A DNA stretch of 64,000 nucleotides, taken from the NCBI GenBank assembly GCA_963693025.1, contig OY843749.1, forward strand, positions 2,170,001 through 2,234,000, given 5' to 3'. Numbering within the stretch: position 1 is the first letter of the stretch; each line of letters starts with the position of its first letter. Positions 1 to 8,112 of this stretch are shown here, one piece after another. The position numbers and the translations under genes are program-made. The stretch is from JAHRAW01 sp963693025. GTDB taxonomy: Bacteria; Pseudomonadota; Gammaproteobacteria; Arenicellales; Poriferihabitantaceae. A model generated the notes under the pieces. It searched no databases. It worked only from the letters and a program-made list of their open reading frames with translations, and was not told the origin of the DNA.

Positions 1-1094
1 TGTTCGCGGTAGCATTTGCTGAAATGGGGGGTGGAAACGAAGCCGCAGGCGAAGGCGACATCGACGATCGGCAGGCTGGTTTGTAGCAGCAACTGGCGCG
101 CGCGCATCAGCCGCAGGCGCATGTAATACTGGGTCGGCACGCAGTTGAGGTGCTTCTGAAAAAGCCGCTCCAGTTGGCGCCGCGACAAGCCGACATGCGA
201 CGCCACGCCGTCCAGCGTCGCCAGTTTCCGCCCGCTCTCGCACGGCACGATTTTCACTTGCCCGACATGCGAGGCGATTTCATCCAGGCTGATGAGCTCC
301 TCTATATTGGCTTGCATGTAGGCGACCGCCTCCGCCAGTTTCGGCTGGCTCGTGCCGAGTTGCAGCCGCAGCGGCAGGCGCTGGCGGTCGTTGCGCCCGC
401 GCACGCGCTCCAGCATAAACTCCTCGGCGATTTCGTTGGCGAGGTCCCAGCCGTGCCGTTTGGCGATGAGGTGCACCATCATGTCCATCGCCGCGCTGCC
501 GCCGGCGCAGGTGTAGCGGTCGCGGTCGAGTTCAAACAGGTCGGGGCTAATCACCAGTTCGGGAAACCGCTCGCGCAGCCCGCTCATGTTTTCCCAGTGA
601 ATGGTGCAGCGATAGCCGGCGAGCAACCCGGCTTCGGCGAGCACAAAACTGCCGGTGCAAATCGCCCCCAGCGGCACGCGCCGATGCGCCTGCTCCTTCA
701 ACCAGTCGGTGATTGCGCCGCTCGCCTTGCTCTCAATATGCGTGCCCCCACAGACAAAAACCGCATCCAGCGCGGCATCCGGCGCACCCCCGTCCGCCCC
801 ATACTCGCGCATCGCCAGCGACTGAACCGACATCTCATTGCTGGCAAGCACGCGCTCGCCGTCTTCGGTCAACACAACCCATTCATAGAGGTTCCCGCCC
901 GACAACCGATTGGCCATGCGCATCTGGTCAATGGCGGCGGTAAACGCCATCATGGAATACTCCGGCACCAACAAAAAGCCATAGCGCGTGGGCGCGGCGG
1001 TGGTGGGGTTGGCCGCGGCGGTGGTTGCGGCGGGTTTGGCGGCGGCGGCGGGTTTGGGTGCGGGATTGGGTTTGGCGGAGGTGGGCATACGCAT
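1..1094 (-). CDS. GlxA-family AraC-type transcriptional regulator (3' end cut by window edge)
   Basis: Cytoplasmic transcriptional activator with an N-terminal DJ-1/PfpI-like sensor domain (about residues 37-205; a GAICTGSFVLAEAG stretch and IHWENMSGLRERFPEL are visible) and a C-terminal AraC helix-turn-helix domain (from about 240). It resembles GbdR/CdhR, which control betaine and carnitine catabolism, and it diverges from an MttB-family gene, so control of that gene is likely (inference). I chose the ATG at 1094. The first ~36 residues are Ala/Pro-rich and may be dispensable. Oddity: the HTH contains a 24-residue in-frame insertion (about residues 279-302, bases 189-260) between two copies of a DxxASHVG motif, where family members continue straight from ASHVG to LSRRQLERLF. 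The stop codon lies outside the window. Confidence 0.88.
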   Translation of the reverse strand, partial: MRMPTSAKPNPAPKPAAAAKPAATTAAANPTTAAPTRYGFLLVPEYSMMAFTAAIDQMRMANRLSGGNLYEWVVLTEDGERVLASNEMSVQSLAMREYGADGGAPDAALDAVFVCGGTHIESKASGAITDWLKEQAHRRVPLGAICTGSFVLAEAGLLAGYRCTIHWENMSGLRERFPELVISPDLFELDRDRYTCAGGSAAMDMMVHLIAKRHGWDLANEIAEEFMLERVRGRNDRQRLPLRLQLGTSQPKLAEAVAYMQANIEELISLDEIASHVGQVKIVPCESGRKLATLDGVASHVGLSRRQLERLFQKHLNCVPTQYYMRLRLMRARQLLLQTSLPIVDVAFACGFVSTPHFSKCYRE

Positions 1095-1124
1095 TGTCCT
1101 CACGGGTTGCGCTTCATTATCATA

Positions 1125-1137
1125 CCACGCCCCGTGG
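1125..1137. promoter_or_regulatory. Palindrome in the divergent promoter region, possible operator
   Basis: CCACG-ccc-CGTGG is a perfect 5-bp inverted repeat, set inside a wider TTGCGC ... GCGCAA pair, between the regulator start at 1094 and the methyltransferase start at 1228. It is a candidate binding site for the divergent AraC-type regulator. The placement is suggestive only; no promoter boxes are clear. Confidence 0.25.
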
Positions 1138-1227
1138 CGCAAATGGTTACATCCAAGTCGTGTCGCGGCTTGCGCCGAAGCCGGCGATGTGCATACTCAA
1201 CCAGTCAACATCGACACCCGTACACCC

Positions 1228-2760
1228 ATGCCCGAATCCAGAAGAAAACGAAGCGGACGGCGTCCCCGCCAGTCAAGCGGGAGCAGTGAGGCTCCCGCCG
1301 TCACGCCGTTTATCACGCGCACCATTCCGGAGTATGAATTGCTCGGCGAGGAGGGGCTCGACCTCATCGAAAAAAACGCCGACTCGATTCTGCAGGAAAC
1401 CGGCATCGAGTTTCACTATGAACCGGCTATCAAACTGTTCAAGCAAGCCGGCGCCGACATAGACGGCGAGCGCGTGCGCTTTCCCGCCGGTATGTGCCGG
1501 AAAATTATTCGCGATTCGGCGCCGGCGGTGTTCGAGCAAAAAGCCCGCAACCCGGCGCGCAGCGTCATGATTGGCGGCAAGCACACGGTGTTCGCGCCGG
1601 TCTATGGGCCGCCGTTCATCCGCGATTTGGACGCCGGGCGGCGCTATGCGCGGCTGGAGGATTTCCACAATCTGGTCAAGCTGGCTTACATGCTGCCGGC
1701 GCTGCACCACTCCGGCGGCACGGTCTGCGAGCCCACCGACCTGCCGGTCAACAAGCGCCATTTCGACATGGTATATAGCCATATCAAATACAGCGACAAG
1801 CCGTTCATGGGCTCGGTCACCGCGCCCGAGCGCGCCGAGGACACGGTCGCCATGTGCCGCATTTTGTTTGGCGAGCAGTTCGTCGATGACAACACGGTGC
1901 TGGTCAATCTGATTAACGCCAACTCGCCGATGACCTTCGACGAGACCATGCTCGGCGCGTCCGAAGTGTATGCGCGCAACAATCAGGCGAGCATCATCTC
2001 GCCGTTCATCCTCGCCGGGGCGATGTCGCCGGTGACCGCCGCCGGCACGCTCGCGCAAATCCTCGCCGAGGCGATGGCGGGCATGGCGTTCACCCAGTTG
2101 GTGCGCGCCGGCTCGCCGGTCATATTCGGCACCTTCGCCAGCTCCATTTCCATGCAATCCGGCGCGCCCACCTTCGGCACGCCGGAGCCGGCGCTGGTGT
2201 TGAACGGCGCGGCTTCGCTGGCGCGCCGCCTCGGCGTGCCCTTCCGCAGCGGCGGCGCGCTGTGCGGCGCCAAAGTCCCGGACGCGCAGGCCGCCTACGA
2301 AAGCGCCAACACGCTGCTGCCGACGCTCGCCGCCGGCGTCAATTTCGTGCTGCACGCCGCCGGCTGGCTGGAAGGCGGCCTCGCCTCAAGTTACGAAAAA
2401 CTGATTATGGACGCCGACCAACTCGGCATGCTGCAAGTATTCGCCCGCGGCTTCGACCTGTCGGAAAACGGCCAGGCCATGAGCGCCATCCGCGAAGTCG
2501 GTCCCGGCGCCCACTTCCTCGGCTGCGAGCACACCCAGAACAACTTCAAAACCGCGTTCTACCGCTCGGCCATCGCCGACAACAACAGTTTCGAGCAATG
2601 GCAATCCGAAGGCTCGCAAGACGCGGTGCAGCGCGCCAACGCCCTGTGGAAGCAAATGCTACAAAACTACACCCCCCCCGAACTCGACCCGGCTATCGAC
2701 GAAGCGCTGGTCGAGTATATCGACAAACGCAAGGCGTCGTTTGCGGATTCGAGTTATTGA
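1228..2760 (+). CDS. MttB-family (trimethylamine/betaine-type) methyltransferase
   Basis: A 510-residue protein of the trimethylamine methyltransferase (MttB) family. It runs uninterrupted with no in-frame amber codon, so it belongs to the non-pyrrolysine branch whose characterised members demethylate quaternary amines such as glycine betaine. Conserved stretches include TGIEFHYEPAIKLFKQAG near the N-terminus, a Gly-rich GAMSPVTAAGTLAQILAE segment, and PFRSGGALCGAKVPDAQ followed by AAYESANTLLPTL. The ATG at 1228 is chosen because it gives the short basic N-terminus usual for proteobacterial members; the frame is open further upstream, but that part overlaps the divergent promoter. No corrinoid protein gene is adjacent, so the methyl acceptor is unknown. 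Its neighbour suggests induction by the GlxA-type regulator. Confidence 0.85.
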   Translation: MPESRRKRSGRRPRQSSGSSEAPAVTPFITRTIPEYELLGEEGLDLIEKNADSILQETGIEFHYEPAIKLFKQAGADIDGERVRFPAGMCRKIIRDSAPAVFEQKARNPARSVMIGGKHTVFAPVYGPPFIRDLDAGRRYARLEDFHNLVKLAYMLPALHHSGGTVCEPTDLPVNKRHFDMVYSHIKYSDKPFMGSVTAPERAEDTVAMCRILFGEQFVDDNTVLVNLINANSPMTFDETMLGASEVYARNNQASIISPFILAGAMSPVTAAGTLAQILAEAMAGMAFTQLVRAGSPVIFGTFASSISMQSGAPTFGTPEPALVLNGAASLARRLGVPFRSGGALCGAKVPDAQAAYESANTLLPTLAAGVNFVLHAAGWLEGGLASSYEKLIMDADQLGMLQVFARGFDLSENGQAMSAIREVGPGAHFLGCEHTQNNFKTAFYRSAIADNNSFEQWQSEGSQDAVQRANALWKQMLQNYTPPELDPAIDEALVEYIDKRKASFADSSY

Positions 2761-2821
2761 TGCTGTCGTGGTGGAACCGCAGCGAAACCGAGTGATTACA
2801 CATTTCTAACTAAGATTTACA

Positions 2822-3688
2822 ATGCCAAATTTTGATCTATTTGAACGAATTTTAATCAACTGTTTAGTTGGAGCCGTTACATCGGAAGAAGCGGCAAGTC
2901 AAATTTACAGTTTGCCGGAAAAACAAAAAGTTCAACTTGTTAAAAACAAAAACAAAGATGGCATATTGTCGTTCTTGAACCGATGCACAGGTGCGTTGCA
3001 TAGCCGGTTTCCTGAAGATGCAAACTTCGAATCATCTAACAACAATATGATCGGAAATGATATTTATGAGAGCACAACCAAGCGACACATAGAAATTAAA
3101 AGTGGACATCAAATGACGGATGCTAATTGCGGGCTGAGCGTTGTTTCATGGGCGCTGAACGATGAACACGGTTTCATTAAAAATAATATGACCGAAGGAA
3201 TGAAAAACAGAAAAGATATATTCTTAAGTGGCGGGAGCGACAAGGAAATCGATCTGGATAAAAGCAGGCAGATGGATGCGTTGTCCAACTTTTTAACACA
3301 ACAAACACAAAATATAGCCGAATCAAAATTGTCTCATTTTTTTAAAAGCACCTCAAGAGGAATTACAAAAGGAAATGTGATTATAGAAAACTACAATGAA
3401 GGAAGAGGTAGCATTAATTTTCCGCTGAAGTTAATGTGCGATTGGGAGATTGGATTGGTGGAATACGACAAATCTTTTGATTGCTTCGAGACCTTATTGA
3501 TTGATGATGTCGGAAAGACGAATCAACGTTGTCGTCTTAGTGTTATTGGTGAACAATCCGGAGTTCAAGCGCAACTATACCCACACTATAAAAATAGTCT
3601 CAACTTGGGAAATGGACAGAAAATTCCGGCAAACTGCTGGGTAAAAACTCCTTGTTTTCACGTTTGGATTAAAGGCCCCAATGATTAA
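2822..3688 (+). CDS. Probable type II restriction endonuclease, family not recognised
   Basis: A 288-residue AT-rich gene with no family I can name. A candidate PD-(D/E)XK nuclease core is visible: Asp80 in GNDIYE followed by IEIKSG at 90-95 (Glu91-x-Lys93). It converges with an adenine-N6 DNA methyltransferase gene, the two stop ends overlapping by about 20 bp, which is a common restriction-modification layout. The base composition differs sharply from the GC-rich flanks, pointing to horizontal transfer. The endonuclease role is inferred from the partner gene and the EIK motif. Other roles (a structural or regulatory protein of the system) are possible. Confidence 0.55.
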   Translation: MPNFDLFERILINCLVGAVTSEEAASQIYSLPEKQKVQLVKNKNKDGILSFLNRCTGALHSRFPEDANFESSNNNMIGNDIYESTTKRHIEIKSGHQMTDANCGLSVVSWALNDEHGFIKNNMTEGMKNRKDIFLSGGSDKEIDLDKSRQMDALSNFLTQQTQNIAESKLSHFFKSTSRGITKGNVIIENYNEGRGSINFPLKLMCDWEIGLVEYDKSFDCFETLLIDDVGKTNQRCRLSVIGEQSGVQAQLYPHYKNSLNLGNGQKIPANCWVKTPCFHVWIKGPND

Positions 3689-4853
3689 TTGTTATTGGGA
3701 CGAAATAATTCCATTCGCTTGCAGACAGTTGAGAGTTGCCTGTAATAGATATTGCGACATTAATGAACCGTTCATTGTTAATTATTCCAAACAGTTTCTC
3801 AATACTCATTTTTTGCTGAACCTTGGGGTTAGGCCTAATAACATTTAAATGATTTTCAGCAACAAATACAAACCCGTCTTTTACCAATGCGCACTTTATA
3901 CTACCTTTACCGACAGACCCAATGATCCTGTTAACGACGATCGCTTTCCCTTTTAACCACTTGTCGGTTTTAATAAATTGAGGGCGCCGGTCATCGTTAG
4001 ATAGCACGATTTCACTGTTGGCAATGTTTCTAGCATATAACAGAGGAATGCAATCTTTTTTCTTCTCATTAGTTAATTTGCTCTTATTTTCATTCCATAT
4101 TACCGACCCTGTCACTGCTTCGAATCCCAGACTATACAAAGAAACATGGTTGCAGAATTTTTTTTGGTCCGTTGTGGCGTTTTCTGTCAATAAAACCAAC
4201 TCTTTGCCGGAATAGCGATCTTTTATGACGTGCGAGTGCTGAGATGTTCCTTTGCATTTTTTTACAACAATGATTTGAATTGGTGTTTGTGCGTCATAAA
4301 AAAAATCTGTTTTTTGAAATATTTTCAAGTGTCTTACATGGTTGTCTTGTGTAATAAATCGCCGCAAATTCTTAAAATATGCGCCTGCGTTCATTGATGG
4401 GGGAACAATATAAGCCATCTCCCCTCCCGGTTTTAACGCTTCAATTCCAACTTTAAAAAATAGTGCAAAAATGTTGGGCCTACCTGAAATAACTTCTTGA
4501 TAAAAAGCTTTTTCTGCCCTGCCTAATTTCAATTGAAAATACGGAGGGTTTCCGATGACAAAGTCGTACCTTTCTTTTTCTGGTATGGATAGCGATGATA
4601 TATGCCTAAATTTCGCTGTTGGGACAAGTTTTTCGGCATATTCAAGAATATTTTTGTCGATGTCCCAACCATAGAGTTTTGCGCCTGGGCAACGCTTTTT
4701 TACATCGTTAAGAAACTCTCCGGTTCCGACCGATGGATCCAACACTTTGCTGCCATCTGCAATATTGAGTTGATTTAGCAAATATTCCCGCAATGGCTTT
4801 GGCGACATAAACTGTCCAAGCGATCGTTTGCTTTCTATGGTGGCGGTTTCCAT
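3669..4853 (-). CDS. Adenine-N6 DNA methyltransferase (gamma class, TaqI-like)
   Basis: Transfers a methyl group from S-adenosylmethionine to adenine N6 in its target site, protecting DNA from the partner nuclease. Motif X-like SLGQFMSPKP (residues 11-20), SAM motif I LDPSVGTGEFL (38-48) and catalytic motif IV NPPY (102-105) appear in the order X-I-IV of the gamma class. The C-terminal half would be the target-recognition domain. I chose the ATG at 4853 because it places motif X near the N-terminus as in relatives. An open frame continues to an ATG at 5048, adding 65 residues of Lys/Arg-rich sequence without recognisable similarity. The gene is AT-rich relative to its surroundings. Confidence 0.85.
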   Translation of the reverse strand: METATIESKRSLGQFMSPKPLREYLLNQLNIADGSKVLDPSVGTGEFLNDVKKRCPGAKLYGWDIDKNILEYAEKLVPTAKFRHISSLSIPEKERYDFVIGNPPYFQLKLGRAEKAFYQEVISGRPNIFALFFKVGIEALKPGGEMAYIVPPSMNAGAYFKNLRRFITQDNHVRHLKIFQKTDFFYDAQTPIQIIVVKKCKGTSQHSHVIKDRYSGKELVLLTENATTDQKKFCNHVSLYSLGFEAVTGSVIWNENKSKLTNEKKKDCIPLLYARNIANSEIVLSNDDRRPQFIKTDKWLKGKAIVVNRIIGSVGKGSIKCALVKDGFVFVAENHLNVIRPNPKVQQKMSIEKLFGIINNERFINVAISITGNSQLSASEWNYFVPITINHWGL

Positions 4854-5189
4854 CCAGTCTTTGGTTGCCGGGGAAAAATGATTTTCTTCGCCTCCCCGGA
4901 TTTTGCGGTGTACCGGCTGTTTTTTTCTTTGGCGATATGCCGCATTTTTTTTGTGAGCGGAAAACTTTTCCACAGACTGAGCAACGGGCGCAGGTTTCGA
5001 AAGACCAGGGATTTCCGATTGCATGCTATGTTGGCAGTAGTCGTTCATATGGGCAACAAGAATATGTTACCACAAAATCCCACCTTATTTCCGCCTTCTT
5101 CTTCGCATTCTGTTGTTTGGTTTTGTCTCACTAATCCCTGATCGCAGGTGCCAGTCACGCCTTTTTGTGCGGTCGAACCACACCCACTC
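4854..5189. other. Upstream region of the methyltransferase, right part of the restriction-modification island
   Basis: No independent gene is supported here. The minus strand is open as a possible N-terminal extension of the methyltransferase (to 5048). At 5168-5181 TGCGGTCGAACCAC is an imperfect inverted match (11 of 14) to GTGGTGGAACCGCA at 2768-2781 on the other side of the island. It could be an island boundary or chance. Confidence 0.3.
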
Positions 5190-5280
5190 AATGGCACTCC
5201 GCTGTGCGATGCCAAAATCCCGGACGCCCCAGGTCGTCTATGAGACCGCCAACGCGCTACTGCCGGCGCTGGTATCGCCG
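5190..5280 (+). pseudogene. Remnant of a second mttB-like gene
   Basis: About 90 bp translate to GTPLCDAKIPDA and, after a one-base frame change, VVYETANALLPALVS. This matches GGALCGAKVPDA and AAYESANTLLPTLAAG in the intact MttB-family protein (bases about 2252-2340), with closely similar DNA. Nothing else of the gene is left on either side. It is a decayed paralogue fragment beside the restriction-modification island. Confidence 0.7.
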
Positions 5281-5286
5281 GTAGTC

Positions 5287-5796
5287 TCACGAATCCGCCG
5301 GCAACGTCAGCGGCGTCTCGCTGACCAGCACGCCGTCGGCGTCGCAATACACGCACTGTCCCGGCACGAACAGCACGTGCCCGAACGCCACCGGCACATC
5401 GAGCGCGCCGATGCCGGCTTTTTTGCCGCGCACCGGCGTCGTGCCGAGCGCTTTGATGCCGATGTCGATGCCGCCCAGTTGCGCGGCGTCGCGCACCGCG
5501 CCGTTGATGATGACGCCCGCCCAGCCGTTGTCCGCCAGAATGCCGGCATACACATCGCCCAACATCGCCGCCCGCAACGACCCGCCCCCATCCACCACCG
5601 CCACCGCCCCGTCGCCGGGCTGGCGATACAACGCCTGCGCCAACTGGGAATCCTCCATCGTCACCACCGTGCGAATCCGCCCGGCAAACACCCCCCGCCC
5701 CCCAAAATCCCGCCACCGCAAAGAGCAACGCAACGCGCGGTCGGGGTGGGCGTCGTGCAAGTCAGTGGTGGCGGCGGCATCTAAAAATTGTGTCAT
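5287..5796 (-). CDS. RraA-family protein, probable 4-hydroxy-4-methyl-2-oxoglutarate / 4-oxalocitramalate aldolase
   Basis: A 169-residue protein of the RraA/HMG-CHA aldolase family, whose enzyme members split 4-carboxy-4-hydroxy-2-oxoadipate or 4-hydroxy-4-methyl-2-oxoglutarate into pyruvate plus a keto acid, while RraA itself inhibits RNase E. The family core is clear: VVDGGGSLRAAMLGDVYAGILADNG, then WAGVIINGAVRDAAQL, with the RD pair used in substrate and metal binding in the aldolases. Its ATG overlaps the stop of the upstream AbrB-family gene in an ATGA, suggesting translational coupling. The GalD-type tautomerase and TTT transporter nearby favour the aldolase role over the RNase-inhibitor role. 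Confidence 0.85.
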   Translation of the reverse strand: MTQFLDAAATTDLHDAHPDRALRCSLRWRDFGGRGVFAGRIRTVVTMEDSQLAQALYRQPGDGAVAVVDGGGSLRAAMLGDVYAGILADNGWAGVIINGAVRDAAQLGGIDIGIKALGTTPVRGKKAGIGALDVPVAFGHVLFVPGQCVYCDADGVLVSETPLTLPADS

Positions 5797-6896
5797 TCCC
5801 GTGGCTTCTCGTGCGGCGGCGGCGGCGATGGGGACCGCGCAATGAGCGCAATGATAAACGGCAACGTCAAATAAATCAGCAACACGCGAAACAAATGATG
5901 AAACGCAACAAACGCGATGTCAAATCCGAACAACAATGTCAGCACGGTGACTTCATAAAGCCCGCCGGGTATAAATGCCAGCAGCGTATTGGGCAACTCG
6001 TTGCCGGTGAATGAAAACAACGCCAGCGCACAGGCGCCGTAAATCGTGATGATGAGCACCGCATTGACAAGCGCATCGCGCACGCACTCGGCGAGTTCGG
6101 AAGCCGGAACTCGCGCAAGCCGCGCCCCGACCGAGCCGCCGATGACGATTTGTGCGAGCAGCATGAACTCGGCGATGCGCGGTATGCTGACCAGCGCGAA
6201 AAAATGCGCCGCCGCGCTCAATAGCATGGGTCCGAGCAAATGCGGGATGGGCAGGCGGAGAATCTTCGCGCCCGCGAAACCCGCCGCGGCGATGGCGATA
6301 AACTGTAAGTGGGTTTCTATCGCCAGGTCAAACACGCGCGGCGTGTTCTCGAACGCGGCGTTGGCTGTGTCCACGATGTTCTGCCCGTAAACCAGCGCCA
6401 GTAGTAGCGGCGTTGCGCAAAACACGATGGTTATCCGCGCCAGGTGGCAGATGGCGACGACATGCGCGCGCCCGCTCGCCGCCGGCAACTCCCGGCTCAT
6501 GGCAACCACTTCGGCTTGCCCGCCGGGCAGACAACAGAATAACGCCAGGGTCTTGTCGTATCCGCGGCGGGTCAGGTGGACAAACCCGGCGCCGGTGGCA
6601 ACCACCGTGGTGACGGCGACTGCGGCGGCGGTGAGTGACCATCGTGCGGCATTGGCAAACACATCGGCGGTGAAAATCGCGCCGATGACGACGCCCAGCC
6701 CCAAAATCACCCCGGTCACCAGCCAGCGGGGGATGGTGAGGCGTTGGCGCAACGGTTTGACGGCGATGCCCGCCAGCCACACACCCGACAAACTGCCGAG
6801 CAAATAGGGCGCGGGCAGGTTGACGGCCTTGCAAATCAGACCGGTAACCAGCGCGATACCGAGGGTCAGGAGTAAACCGGGAAGATTGCCGGGCAT
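5793..6896 (-). CDS. AbrB-family membrane protein (formerly 'putative ammonia monooxygenase')
   Basis: A 367-residue integral membrane protein with about ten hydrophobic segments in two homologous halves; AbrB-duplication features such as PYLLGSLSGVWLAG and, in the second half, PHLLGPMLLSAAAHF are visible. The family is widespread and poorly characterised; despite old names it is not an ammonia monooxygenase, and a transport role is plausible. The ATG at 6896 directly precedes the first membrane segment. Reading upstream would overlap the divergent dehydrogenase gene. It is joined to the RraA-like gene by a 4-bp overlap. AbrB-family genes often sit beside TTT transporter and acid-catabolism genes, as here. 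Confidence 0.8.
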   Translation of the reverse strand: MPGNLPGLLLTLGIALVTGLICKAVNLPAPYLLGSLSGVWLAGIAVKPLRQRLTIPRWLVTGVILGLGVVIGAIFTADVFANAARWSLTAAAVAVTTVVATGAGFVHLTRRGYDKTLALFCCLPGGQAEVVAMSRELPAASGRAHVVAICHLARITIVFCATPLLLALVYGQNIVDTANAAFENTPRVFDLAIETHLQFIAIAAAGFAGAKILRLPIPHLLGPMLLSAAAHFFALVSIPRIAEFMLLAQIVIGGSVGARLARVPASELAECVRDALVNAVLIITIYGACALALFSFTGNELPNTLLAFIPGGLYEVTVLTLLFGFDIAFVAFHHLFRVLLIYLTLPFIIALIARSPSPPPPHEKPRE

Positions 6897-6927
6897 GGGG
6901 AGACGGAGGATGGCGTGACCCGCGTAG

Positions 6928-6933
6928 TATAAT
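6928..6933 (+). promoter_or_regulatory. Candidate -10 box (TATAAT) for the dehydrogenase gene
   Basis: A perfect TATAAT lies 45 bases before the ATG at 6978, in the 81-bp gap between divergent genes. No convincing -35 box sits 16-18 bases upstream, so the assignment is tentative. Confidence 0.35.
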
Positions 6934-6977
6934 GTCGACCCGCCGTATGCGGACAAAAGAAGGCGGGAAAAAGAAGC

Positions 6978-7955
6978 ATGAAAATAACCATCCTCGACGA
7001 CTATCTCGATACCATCCGCCACCTGCCGTGTTTCCGGAAACTGCACGGGCATGAGGTGACGATATGGAACGACCACACGCAAGATGTTGAAGCGCTGTCG
7101 GAGCGGCTTGCGGACACCGAGGCGTTGGTGTTGTTTCGTGAGCGCACGGAAATTCGGCGCGCGCTGCTTGCCCGGCTGCCTAACTTGAAACTCATCAGTC
7201 AGCGCGGCGTCTATCCGCATGTGGATGTTGATGCGTGCACCGAGCATGGCGTCCTGCTGTGCTCCCATTTGCCCCCGGACCAGCCGTCCTATGCGGCCGC
7301 CGAATTGACTTTCGGTTTAATCCTCGCCGCCGCCCGCCGCATTCCGCAACAAATCATGAGTGCGCGCGAGGGCGCGTGGCAGACCGCCATCGGCAACACG
7401 CTGCGCGGAAAACGGCTGGGGATTTACAGTTACGGCCGCATCGGCGCGCTGGTGGCGGGCTATGGGCGCGCGTTCGGCATGCGAGTCGTTGCCTTCGGTG
7501 GCGAAGCATCGCGCGCGCGAGCGGTCGCCGACGGCTATGCCGCCGGCATCAGCCGGGAAGAATTTTTTGCCACTTGCGACTTCATCTCGCTCCACATTCG
7601 CTTGAAACCGGAAACGCGCGGCATCGTCACATCCGCCGATTTGGCAACGATGCAATCCACCGCAACCTTAATCAACACCAGCCGCGCCGGCTTGATTGAA
7701 ACCGGCGCATTGGTACACGCCCTTGAACGCGGTCGCCCGGGGTTTGCCGCCGTTGATGTGTATGATGTTGAGCCGGTCAAGCCCGCCGACGAGCCCCTGT
7801 TGAGCCTGCCCAACGCGCTGTGCACGCCGCACATTGGTTTTGCCACCGAGGAAGAATTGGACATGCAGTTTGGCGACATTTTCGACCAAGTCACCGCCTA
7901 TGGGAACGGGGCGCCGATACATGTCATCAATCCCGGCGCGCAAGCGCGGTGTTGA
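6978..7955 (+). CDS. D-isomer 2-hydroxyacid dehydrogenase family protein
   Basis: A 325-residue NAD(P)-dependent oxidoreductase of the phosphoglycerate dehydrogenase-like family. An N-terminal catalytic half contains LKLISQRGVYPHVDVDAC. The Rossmann segment LRGKRLGIYSYGRIGALVAGYG (about residues 143-164) has GxGxxG altered to YSYGRIG. The usual INTSRAGLIETGAL and the PHIGFATEEE histidine-containing segment follow, with the catalytic Arg (HIRLKPETRG), Glu and His positions present. Substrate unknown. It diverges from the AbrB/RraA pair and precedes the TctC gene, so it probably acts on an oxo- or hydroxy-acid of the same pathway (inference). Confidence 0.82.
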   Translation: MKITILDDYLDTIRHLPCFRKLHGHEVTIWNDHTQDVEALSERLADTEALVLFRERTEIRRALLARLPNLKLISQRGVYPHVDVDACTEHGVLLCSHLPPDQPSYAAAELTFGLILAAARRIPQQIMSAREGAWQTAIGNTLRGKRLGIYSYGRIGALVAGYGRAFGMRVVAFGGEASRARAVADGYAAGISREEFFATCDFISLHIRLKPETRGIVTSADLATMQSTATLINTSRAGLIETGALVHALERGRPGFAAVDVYDVEPVKPADEPLLSLPNALCTPHIGFATEEELDMQFGDIFDQVTAYGNGAPIHVINPGAQARC

Positions 7956-8112
7956 CAGCGGAACTGCCGTGGTGTCATTATTTACGAGGCGCGCGTAGCA
8001 GTCGGTTGCGAGGCGGTTTATTCAGCGGAGCGATTCAACATCCCAAAATTATTCTTCTTCTTTACTTTAAGGTCACACATTTTTACACCTACTTTCGGAG
8101 GACTATCTGAAT

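Noticed and set aside
150..1289. Long plus-strand open frame of 379 codons over the regulator gene
   Set aside because: It is the antisense shadow of the AraC-type gene; its translation is low-complexity (Arg/Ala/Gly) with no domain, while the minus strand gives a clear GlxA-family protein.
1273..2355. Minus-strand frame of 360 codons over mttB
   Set aside because: Antisense shadow of a GC-rich gene; Arg/Gly-rich and without similarity to anything I recognise.
4861..4990. Alternative minus-strand frame with a Cys-rich zinc-ribbon-like stretch (CARCSVCGKVFRSQKKCG)
   Set aside because: It has no start codon and is short; it overlaps the uncertain N-terminal extension of the methyltransferase. 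It could reflect a frameshift at the A8 run but cannot be supported.
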